A stretch of DNA of 5,481 nucleotides from an uncultured Thermoleophilia bacterium (GTDB lineage: Bacteria > Actinomycetota > Thermoleophilia > UBA2241). The translations under genes and the position numbers were made by a program. Of this stretch, positions 1 to 5,104 are shown one piece after another. Where the stretch lies: positions 1 through 5,481 of the forward strand of contig CAIWHY010000370.1 of the NCBI GenBank assembly GCA_903912585.1, written 5' to 3'. Position 1 is the stretch's first letter. Every line of letters begins with the position of its first letter. Below the pieces are notes generated by a model. The model was not told the origin of the DNA, did not search any database, and worked only from the letters and a program-made list of their open reading frames with translations.

Positions 1-612
1 CAGCTTCCAGCCGGCCTGCCAGCTCCAGTCGTTCTTGATCTGCAGCGAGATGTTGAGGAACGCCATGGCCTCGAGCGTTCGCGCCATGGCCAGCGGCCCG
101 GCGTCGATCGGGTTGAAGCCGATGGCCTTCACGAGCTCGAGGACCACCGCCTTGGCTTCTTCGTCGTCGCCGGCGACGAAGCCGTCGAGGCTCAGGCCGG
201 CGATGCGCGGATCAGTCTGACGCGCCGCGAACTGCGTGTTGAACGCCTTGACGACGCGCGACTGTGGCAGACGGGTCTGGATCTCCTCGGCGCCGGAGGC
301 GCCCTCTACCGCCAGGCCCGAGTAGTCGGCCTTGAGCGGGTTGGTGGCGTCGACGACGATCTTGCCGGCGAGGGCCGGCCCCACGTCGTCGAGAAGGTCC
401 ACCATGGCCGTGTAGGGGACCGCGAGCACGACGAGCTCGGCTCCCTCGGCAGCCGCGCGGTTGGAAGTGGCAGCCTTGGCTCTCGTCTCCTCGGCCAGTT
501 TCCTGGCGGTGTCGCCGCTTGCCGAGCTCACGGTGACCGAGTGGCCGGTGCGGATCGCCGATGTGGCCAGCGCGCGGCCTACGTTGCCCGCGCCGATGAT
601 GGCGATGTTCAT
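1..612 (-). CDS. NADPH-dependent F420 reductase-like oxidoreductase (partial, C-terminus cut)
   Basis: This is a soluble Rossmann-fold reductase of the F420_oxidored/NADP-binding family, which moves hydride between NAD(P)H and a deazaflavin or other acceptor. The 204 visible codons begin MNIAIIGAGNVGRALATSA, giving the dinucleotide-binding GxGxxG (G7, G9, G12). Further family marks are VVLAVPY (61-67), DATNP (88-92) and VKAFNT (121-126). The last visible residues (SLQIKNDWSWQAGWKL) match the usual end of roughly 205-215 residue members, so only a few residues should be missing past the left edge. The ATG at 612 has an AGGAGG 5 nt upstream, which settles the start. The residues after the second beta strand are SSASGD. 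The Ser-Arg-Arg type NADP pocket of archaeal F420:NADP oxidoreductase is not seen, so cofactor and F420 use are uncertain. The gene diverges from the SDR at 777 and may share control with it. Family assignment is firm; the exact substrate is unknown. Confidence 0.88.
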   Translation of the reverse strand, partial: MNIAIIGAGNVGRALATSAIRTGHSVTVSSASGDTARKLAEETRAKAATSNRAAAEGAELVVLAVPYTAMVDLLDDVGPALAGKIVVDATNPLKADYSGLAVEGASGAEEIQTRLPQSRVVKAFNTQFAARQTDPRIAGLSLDGFVAGDDEEAKAVVLELVKAIGFNPIDAGPLAMARTLEAMAFLNISLQIKNDWSWQAGWKL

Positions 613-617
613 GGGGC

Positions 618-623
618 CCTCCT
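618..623 (-). promoter_or_regulatory. Ribosome binding site of the F420 reductase-like gene
   Basis: The - strand reads AGGAGG here, a full Shine-Dalgarno core, with a 5-nt spacer to the ATG at 612. It is the strongest ribosome binding site in the window and fixes the start of the leftward gene. Confidence 0.85.
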
Positions 624-653
624 GGGGGACTCTGTTCTTGCAAGTGAAATAGT

Positions 654-667
654 TTCTTCTGAAAGAA
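654..667. promoter_or_regulatory. Short AT-rich inverted repeat, possible protein-binding site
   Basis: The arms TTCTT (654-658) and AAGAA (663-667) flank a 4-nt spacer CTGA in the AT-rich part of the divergent region. On the leftward gene's side it would sit between the candidate -35 and -10. It may be a minor operator or simply promoter DNA. The arms are short, so chance is possible. Confidence 0.3.
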
Positions 668-692
668 GTTTGTCCGGTCGGGGTGTCCTCGA

Positions 693-715
693 AACAGGAT
701 TGGACCACTCCTGTT
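693..715. promoter_or_regulatory. 23-bp near-perfect palindrome, likely operator
   Basis: The outer arms AACAGGA (693-699) and TCCTGTT (709-715) and the inner arms TGG (701-703) and CCA (705-707) are all symmetric about base 704. Ten of the eleven base pairs match; only 700/708 (T/C) break the symmetry. Size and form suit a dimeric helix-turn-helix repressor such as a TetR- or MarR-type protein, but no such regulator is encoded in the window. It overlaps the candidate -10 (695-700) of the rightward promoter, where a repressor would block transcription. As RNA it could also fold into a hairpin in the leader of the SDR transcript. The palindrome is seen directly; its function is inferred. Confidence 0.5.
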
Positions 716-764
716 AGGGAAGACACGGTGGCATGGAGAGCAACGCGTGCATGCCACGCCGATC

Positions 765-770
765 GAGGAG
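765..770 (+). promoter_or_regulatory. Ribosome binding site deciding the GTG start of the SDR gene
   Basis: GAGGAG lies 6 nt before the GTG at 777 and supports that start. A rival in-frame GTG at 747 also has a passable site (GGAGAG, 735-740, 6-nt spacer). It would add ten residues before the Rossmann fold, whereas this family usually begins directly with M-K-I-x-I-x-G-A-T-G. Confidence 0.7.
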
Positions 771-776
771 CGGACC

Positions 777-1736
777 GTGAAGATCTTCATCGCCGGAGCC
801 ACCGGAGTAGTCGGCCGCCGGCTCGTCCCATTGCTCGTGAGCGCCGGTCACGACGTGGTCGGCATGAGCCGTTCGGCCGAACGGGCCGCCGAGCTCGAGA
901 GCGCCGGAGCGCGCGGCGTCGTCGGCGACATCCTCGATCCGCGCCGGCTGCGCGAGTTGCTGACGGATGTGCGGCCCGAGATCATCGTCCACCAGGTCAC
1001 CGACGTCCCCAAGGCGCTCGATCCCGGCAGGACGCAGGAGCAGTTCGCCGCCAACGTCCTGGTGCGTAGCGTCGGCACGCGCAACCTGGTGCAGGCGGCG
1101 CGCGACGCGGGCGCACGCCGCATCGTCGCGCAGAGCTACGCGCACATCTACGCGCCCACGGGCGGCTGGATCAAGATCGAGAGCGACGAGCTCGACGCCG
1201 GCGACCACGTGCCCGAGGGGCGCCGCCGCAACGTGGCGGCCGTCATCGCTCTGGAGCGCGCCGTGCTGGCGTCGCCGGGCATCGAGGGCGTCGCGCTCCG
1301 CTACGGCGCGCTGTACGGGCCGGGCACCGCCTACGACCCGGCCGGTGGCTCCATCGCCGGCCTGGTACGGAGGCGCCACTACCCGCTGGTCGGCGGCGGC
1401 ACCGGCTGGACGTCGTTCGTCCACGTCGACGACGCGGCCGCCGCGGTCATGCTGGCACTGGACGGGCCGGCCGGCGTGTACAACATCACCGACGACCGGC
1501 CGGCGCCGGCGAGCGAGTGGCTGCCCTACTACGCGGCGCTGCTCGGGGCGCCGCCGCCGCGGCACGTCCCTGCGTTCGCGGTGCGCGCCCTCGGGCGCGA
1601 GCACTTCGCCTTCCGCGCGACGCAGCAGCGCGCGGCCGACAACCGCAAGGCGCGCTCTCAGCTGGGCTTCGCGCCCGCGTATCGCACCTGGCGCGACGGC
1701 TGGAGCCGCGAGCTCGCCGTGCCGGTCGCCGCGTGA
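777..1736 (+). CDS. NAD(P)-dependent epimerase/dehydratase-fold protein (atypical extended SDR)
   Basis: A 319-residue cytoplasmic extended short-chain dehydrogenase-like protein. The N-terminus KIFIAGATGVVG gives the nucleotide-binding GxxGxxG (G7, G10, G13). S31-R32 follow the second strand and suggest NADP preference, and G50-D51 would contact the adenine. Downstream are ALRYGALYGPGT and FVHVDDAAAAV, then YNITDDRPAPASEWL, the normal C-terminal substrate-domain marks of sugar epimerase/dehydratase relatives. The oddity is the active site. S120 is in place, but where the family has Tyr-x3-Lys before a helix ending in Glu (here E160), this protein has N152 and V156. It may therefore not be a classical oxidoreductase. 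The GTG at 777 was chosen for its GAGGAG site and family length; 747 is the alternative. It is the first gene of a likely rightward operon, 82 bp before the efflux pump. Substrate unknown. Confidence 0.85.
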   Translation: MKIFIAGATGVVGRRLVPLLVSAGHDVVGMSRSAERAAELESAGARGVVGDILDPRRLRELLTDVRPEIIVHQVTDVPKALDPGRTQEQFAANVLVRSVGTRNLVQAARDAGARRIVAQSYAHIYAPTGGWIKIESDELDAGDHVPEGRRRNVAAVIALERAVLASPGIEGVALRYGALYGPGTAYDPAGGSIAGLVRRRHYPLVGGGTGWTSFVHVDDAAAAVMLALDGPAGVYNITDDRPAPASEWLPYYAALLGAPPPRHVPAFAVRALGREHFAFRATQQRAADNRKARSQLGFAPAYRTWRDGWSRELAVPVAA

Positions 1737-1752
1737 GCCGCCGGCGCTGCGA

Positions 1753-1765
1753 CGCCGAGTCGGCG
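1753..1765 (+). repeat. Small GC-rich inverted repeat between SDR and pump
   Basis: CGCCG (1753-1757) and CGGCG (1761-1765) flank the loop AGT. An alternative longer pairing is GCCGCC (1737-1742) with GGCGGC (1762-1767). No run of T follows, so it is not a standard intrinsic terminator. It could slow polymerase, protect an mRNA 3' end, or be a by-product of high GC. Confidence 0.3.
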
Positions 1766-1792
1766 GCCCCGGGCAGTCGGGAGCGCGATCGA

Positions 1793-1822
1793 GTGACCGG
1801 GCCTTCCAAAGGCGCCCCGTGA
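1793..1822 (+). other. Possible leader minicistron overlapping the pump's ribosome-site hairpin
   Basis: A GTG at 1793, preceded by GGGAG at 1779-1783 (9-nt spacer), opens a 9-codon frame reading MTGPSKGAP. It ends at the TGA at 1820-1822. That stop overlaps the pump's GTG start as GTGA (1819-1822). The frame runs through the hairpin GCCTT (1801-1805)/AAGGC (1809-1813), loop CCA, which encloses the pump's own AAAGG. Ribosomes on the short frame would open the hairpin and could re-start on the pump. This is the geometry of a translationally coupled leader, but the frame is so short that it may be accidental. Confidence 0.25.
1808..1812 (+). promoter_or_regulatory. Ribosome binding site of the MFS pump, inside a hairpin
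   Basis: AAAGG sits 6 nt before the GTG at 1819. The alternative ATG at 1828 would have a 15-nt spacer and no site of its own, so the GTG is preferred. Most of the AAAGG lies in the right arm of a five-base-pair hairpin (1801-1813). With G1814 bulged, the stem can grow by two more pairs (1799-1800 with 1815-1816). Confidence 0.5.
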
Positions 1823-3342
1823 CCGACATGGGCGCACAGGCGGGCGGACTCCGCCTCGGCACGTCTGCGGGCCGGTGGGTCCTGCTGGCGACCGTGCTCG
1901 GCTCCGGCGTGGTGATGCTGGACGGCACCGTCGTCAACATCGCCCTGCCCACCATCGGCCGCGACTTCCACACTCAGCTCGGGACGCTGCAGTGGACCGT
2001 CACTGCCTACACGCTCACACTCGCCGCGTTCATCCTCATCGGCGGCTCGCTCGGCGATCGGTACGGTCGCCGCCGCGTGTTCGTGATCGGCATCATCTGG
2101 TTCGCCGCGGCGTCGCTGCTCTGCGGCATCGCTCCGACCTCGACGATCCTCATCGCGGCGCGCGCTCTGCAGGGCGTGGGCGGGGCGCTGCTCACGCCGG
2201 GCAGCCTGGCCATCATCCAGTCGAGCTTCCACCCGGACGAGCGTGCGCACGCCATCGGCCTGTGGTCGGGATTCGGTGGCCTCACGACGGCCGTCGGGCC
2301 GTTCGTCGGCGGGTATCTCATCCAGGCGGTCTCCTGGCGGCTGATCTTCCTCATCAATCTGCCGCTCGTGGCGGCGGTCCTGTGGGTCGCCCTCCGCCAC
2401 GTGCCCGAGACCAGGGGGACTTCAGCGCACGAACCGCTCGACCTCACCGGGGCCGCCCTCACGGCCTTCGGCCTGGGCGGCCTGATCTACGGCCTCATCG
2501 AGGGACCGACGCGCGGATGGAGCTCGCCGGTGGTGCTTGCCTCGCTCGCCGCCGGCGTCGCCTTCCTCGCCGCCTTCCTCGTCGCCGAGCACCGCTCGGC
2601 GCACCCGATGCTGCCGCTCTCCATCTTCCGCTCGCGGCAGTTCTCGGGCGCCAACCTCGTGACCTTCCTGGTCTACGGCGCCTTGGGCGGCGCCATCTTC
2701 CTCATCCCCCTTCAGCTTCAGCAGGCGCTCGGCTACTCGCCGCTGGCGTCGGGCGCCGCTCTGCTGCCGGTGACGTTCATCATGCTGGCACTCTCAGCGC
2801 AGGCGGGGAAGCTGTCGCAGCGCGTCGGCCCGCGCATCCCCATGACGGTGGGCCCGATCGTCGCCGGCGTCGGGCTGGCGCTGCTCTGGCGGGTCCAGCC
2901 CGGCCAGCCCTACGTCACGACGTTCCTGCCCGCCATCGTGGTGTTCTCTCTCGGGCTCGTGACGACGGTGGCTCCGCTGACTGCGGCGGTGCTGGCGGCG
3001 GCGCCGGTCGGCAACGCCGGTCTCGCCTCGGCGGTGAACAACGCCGTCGCGCGCGCCGCCGGGCTGATCGCGGTGGCGGCTCTGCCGGCGATGGCAGGTC
3101 TCGCCGGATCGGCGTACCTGCATCCGGCGGTCTTCTCGGCCGGCTTCCAGACCGCGATGCTGATCGCCGCTGCCGTCTGCGCCGCGGGCGGCGTGGTGGC
3201 GCTCCTCACCATCCCCGGTCGCGCGGTCCGGCATCTCGGCGCGCGGGAGCCGGGGGCTGATGAAGCGGCCGCCAAGGAGCGCGCCGGCTTCAGCTGCGGC
3301 CTCGACGCGCCGCCGCTCTGCGAGGCCGAAGCGACGGTCTGA
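1819..3342 (+). CDS. DHA2-family MFS drug:H+ antiporter (EmrB/QacA type)
   Basis: A 507-residue inner-membrane pump of the 14-helix DHA2 branch of the major facilitator superfamily. It is expected to export drugs or other amphipathic compounds in exchange for protons. Helix 1 carries LDGTVVNIALPTI (D35). The loop after helix 2 carries motif A, GGSLGDRYGRRR (75-86). RALQGVGGA (R115) fits motif B. GFGGLTTAVGPFVGG (151-165) is the antiporter motif C, followed by WRLIFLINLP (173-182), a DHA2 hallmark. The late helix segment GLASAVNNAVARAAG and the Cys-containing tail FSCGLDAPPL are typical of actinobacterial members. The GTG start at 1819 is chosen for AAAGG 6 nt upstream; ATG 1828 is possible. 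The same frame is open far upstream across the SDR gene, but that is a high-GC artefact. It lies 82 bp after the SDR and 43 bp before a two-component pair that may control it. Substrate cannot be read from sequence. Confidence 0.92.
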   Translation: MTDMGAQAGGLRLGTSAGRWVLLATVLGSGVVMLDGTVVNIALPTIGRDFHTQLGTLQWTVTAYTLTLAAFILIGGSLGDRYGRRRVFVIGIIWFAAASLLCGIAPTSTILIAARALQGVGGALLTPGSLAIIQSSFHPDERAHAIGLWSGFGGLTTAVGPFVGGYLIQAVSWRLIFLINLPLVAAVLWVALRHVPETRGTSAHEPLDLTGAALTAFGLGGLIYGLIEGPTRGWSSPVVLASLAAGVAFLAAFLVAEHRSAHPMLPLSIFRSRQFSGANLVTFLVYGALGGAIFLIPLQLQQALGYSPLASGAALLPVTFIMLALSAQAGKLSQRVGPRIPMTVGPIVAGVGLALLWRVQPGQPYVTTFLPAIVVFSLGLVTTVAPLTAAVLAAAPVGNAGLASAVNNAVARAAGLIAVAALPAMAGLAGSAYLHPAVFSAGFQTAMLIAAAVCAAGGVVALLTIPGRAVRHLGAREPGADEAAAKERAGFSCGLDAPPLCEAEATV

Positions 3343-3385
3343 GCCGCGGCCGCTCGCTTTCCGCGCCAGCGGGTAGAACGCGAGC

Positions 3386-4060
3386 ATGCGGATCATCGTC
3401 GTGGAGGACGCGGTCAAGCTCGCCCTCGCGCTCAAGCGCGGTCTCGAGGGCGAGGGCTACGCCGTGGACACCGTCCACGACGGTGTCACGGCGCGCAAAC
3501 GGATCCTCGCGCGCGACGGCCAGTACGATCTTCTGATCCTCGACGTGATGCTGCCCGGCCTGGACGGCCTCTCATTGTGCCGCGACCTGCGCGCCAAGGG
3601 GGTCACGGTCCCGGTGCTGATGCTGACCGCGCGGGACACCACGGGCGACAAGGTGGCCGGACTCGACAGCGGCGCCGACGACTACCTGGTCAAGCCGTTC
3701 GCCTTCGCCGAGCTCCTGGCGCGGATCCGCACGCTGCTGCGGCGTCCGCCGCAGACCCTCGCGACCGAGCTCCGCGTCGGCGACCTCGCGCTCGACCCGG
3801 CGGCGCGGACCGTGCGCCGCGGCGACCAGCCGATCGAGCTCACGAGCAAGGAGTTCGCCCTCCTCGAGCTGTTCATGCGGAGCCCCGGAGAGGTGCTCAG
3901 CCGCGACACGATCCTCGATCACGCCTGGGACGAGGACGCCGACGCCTTCAGCAACGTCGTCGACGTCTACGTGCGCCGGCTGCGCAAGAAGATCGACCGC
4001 GCCGGCGAGCCGAGCCGGTTCCAGACCGTCCGCGGCGTCGGCTACGGGATCAGGGCATGA
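3386..4060 (+). CDS. OmpR/PhoB-family response regulator
   Basis: A 224-residue cytoplasmic transcription regulator, full length for the family. The receiver domain (about 1-118) has the acidic pair E7-D8, the phospho-acceptor D53 in LLILDVMLPGLDG, T81 in MLTAR and K103 in VKPF, so all switch residues are present. The winged-helix DNA-binding domain (about 129-224) includes ELTSKEFALLELF, the recognition helix NVVDVYVRRLRKKID and the closing TVRGVGYGIR hairpin. ATG 3386 gives the standard N-terminus MRIIVVED. The ribosome site is weak (only GCGAG just before the ATG), which fits translation from a shared message with the pump 43 bp upstream. The stop overlaps the kinase start (ATGA), so the two are translationally coupled partners. 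Targets are unknown; the adjacent pump and SDR are the first candidates. Confidence 0.95.
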   Translation: MRIIVVEDAVKLALALKRGLEGEGYAVDTVHDGVTARKRILARDGQYDLLILDVMLPGLDGLSLCRDLRAKGVTVPVLMLTARDTTGDKVAGLDSGADDYLVKPFAFAELLARIRTLLRRPPQTLATELRVGDLALDPAARTVRRGDQPIELTSKEFALLELFMRSPGEVLSRDTILDHAWDEDADAFSNVVDVYVRRLRKKIDRAGEPSRFQTVRGVGYGIRA

Positions 4061-5085
4061 CGCCGCCGCCCTCGGGAGACGTGTTCGCGCGCGCCTCGTT
4101 CCGCCTCGCGGCTCTGTTCGCCGTGATCGTGGTGGCGCTGATCCTCGTGTCGGGATTGGTCCTGTACCGCAGCGTCTCCATCGACCTGCAGAACGCGATC
4201 GCCAACACGACGACGAAGCACGAGACCGAACAGGAGCGCGTGAACCAGTCGGTCTCGCGCCTGCGTCTGCAGCTCGTCGTCATCGACGGCATCGCCATCC
4301 TCGCGGTCGGCGGCGTGGGGCTGTGGTATGCGCGCCGCACGCTGCGGCCCATCCGCGAGACCTACGCGGCGCAGAAGCGCTTCGTGGCCGACGCTTCCCA
4401 CGAGCTGCGCACCCCCCTGGCGATCATGCAGGCCGACTTCGAGGTGTCGCTGCGCGTCGGCGAGGTGGGCGAGGCTGCCCGCCCCATCCTCGAGAGCGGC
4501 CTCGAGGAGGTCGGCCGGATGAGCGCCATCGTCGACGACCTGCTCATGTTGTCGCGCATCGACGCTCATCAGGAAGAGCTCAGGTTCGCGGACCTCGATC
4601 TGGGAGCGCTGGTGCGCGCCGCCGTCGAGCCGCTGCGCAGCTTGGCAGAGCAGGGTGGCGTGGGGCTGACGGTCGAGGCGCCCGAGGGCGCCGCCACCGT
4701 CAGCGGCGACGCCGCCCACCTCGAGCGCGCCGTGCGCAACGTGGTCAAGAACGCCGTGGAAGTCTCACCGCAGGGCGCCTCCGTGACCGTGCGCGTCGCG
4801 GCCGAGAACGGCCGGGCCCTCGTGAGCGTCGCCGACGAAGGCCCCGGCCTGACGCCGGACCAGGCGGAGCACATCTTCGACCGGTTCTACCGGGTGGACG
4901 CGGCCCGCTCCTCCGCGGGCGGCAGCGGCCTCGGCCTCACGATCGTGGACTGGACCGTGCGCGCTCACGGCGGCGACGTCAGCGTCGCGAGCGGCGGAGG
5001 CGGCGACCACCACGGCGGCCGCGGGACGCTGATGACGATCGCTCTCCCGCTGAGCCGCCACGCCCGGCCGCGGTCGCCCGCCTAG
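4057..5085 (+). CDS. Membrane sensor histidine kinase, HAMP-less, short sensor loop
   Basis: A 342-residue transmembrane kinase that should phosphorylate the regulator encoded just upstream. Helix 1 spans about residues 15-37 and helix 2 about 71-92, leaving an outside loop of only about 33 residues rich in Thr, Gln and charged residues. The HisKA domain follows at once: H115 lies in ASHELRTPLAIM, only some 22 residues after helix 2, so there is no room for a HAMP domain. The HATPase domain has the N-box RNVVKNAVEVSP (N228/N232), G1 DEGPG (260-264), F-box IFDRFYR (273-279) and G2 GGSGLGL (288-294), so it should be active. ATG 4057 overlaps the regulator stop by 4 bp. The small loop points to sensing at or in the membrane, for example envelope stress or a membrane-active drug, though this is inference. 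The TAG stop interlocks with that of the convergent TelA-like gene. Confidence 0.94.
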   Translation: MTPPPSGDVFARASFRLAALFAVIVVALILVSGLVLYRSVSIDLQNAIANTTTKHETEQERVNQSVSRLRLQLVVIDGIAILAVGGVGLWYARRTLRPIRETYAAQKRFVADASHELRTPLAIMQADFEVSLRVGEVGEAARPILESGLEEVGRMSAIVDDLLMLSRIDAHQEELRFADLDLGALVRAAVEPLRSLAEQGGVGLTVEAPEGAATVSGDAAHLERAVRNVVKNAVEVSPQGASVTVRVAAENGRALVSVADEGPGLTPDQAEHIFDRFYRVDAARSSAGGSGLGLTIVDWTVRAHGGDVSVASGGGGDHHGGRGTLMTIALPLSRHARPRSPA

Positions 5086-5104
5086 CTCGTCAGCCGCCGC
5101 GGCC
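5066..5104. terminator. Inverted repeat over the convergent stop codons, possible two-way terminator
   Basis: GGCCGCGG (5066-5073) and CCGCGGCC (5097-5104) are perfect 8-bp arms around a 23-nt loop containing both stop codons. The repeat is nearly centred on the junction, where a bidirectional terminator is expected. The loop is long and no T run follows on either strand, so it is not a classical intrinsic terminator, and chance is possible in DNA this GC-rich. Confidence 0.25.

Larger units (their letters stand above)
613..776. promoter_or_regulatory. Divergent intergenic control region
   Basis: This gap separates the leftward reductase from the rightward SDR, so it must carry promoters for both. 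Bases 640-672 are far richer in A and T than anything else in the window, as expected for promoter DNA in a GC-rich genome. A possible rightward promoter is TTGTCC (670-675) and CAGGAT (695-700) with a 19-nt spacer; the second box resembles the TAGGAT-type -10 of actinobacteria. A weak leftward candidate on the - strand is CGGACA with AACTAT, 16 nt apart. Two inverted repeats (654-667 and 693-715) lie inside. The promoter boxes are guesses; that this is a control region is well supported by gene orientation and composition. Confidence 0.6.

Noticed and set aside
212..802. - strand frame of 196 codons overlapping the F420 reductase-like gene
   Set aside because: It is out of frame with the real - strand gene and crosses the intergenic region. 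The product is His/Arg/Gly-rich without motifs, whereas the other frame gives clear Rossmann and family motifs with a strong ribosome site.
967..1818. Upstream extension of the pump frame across the SDR gene
   Set aside because: The translation is Ser/Arg/Thr-rich with no family signature and overlaps a well-supported gene. The pump homology starts near 1819.
1737..1818. Separate promoter for the pump in the 82-bp gap
   Set aside because: The gap is GC-rich throughout and shows no convincing -10/-35 pair, so co-transcription from upstream is favoured.
714..1973. Long - strand open frame of 419 codons
   Set aside because: It lies antisense to the SDR and the start of the pump and gives a low-complexity Arg/Ala/Gly/Val-rich product with no recognisable domain. 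Such frames arise from high third-position GC.
1875..3260. + strand frame of 461 codons inside the pump
   Set aside because: It is a shifted-frame shadow of the pump, Arg/His/Gly-rich, with no membrane helices or motifs.
3346..3353. GCGGCCGC palindrome after the pump stop
   Set aside because: A common GC-only palindrome at this composition, with no T run and no extended stem, so it is not called a terminator.
3352..3385. GCTCGC (3352-3357) and GCGAGC (3380-3385) inverted repeat just before the response regulator start
   Set aside because: Only six pairs around a 22-nt loop in very GC-rich DNA; likely chance, though it would cover the weak ribosome site.
3577..4056. Apparent 160-residue N-terminal extension of the kinase
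   Set aside because: It overlaps the response regulator in another frame and is low-complexity Arg/Pro/Ala. The ATGA overlap start at 4057 gives a normal kinase.
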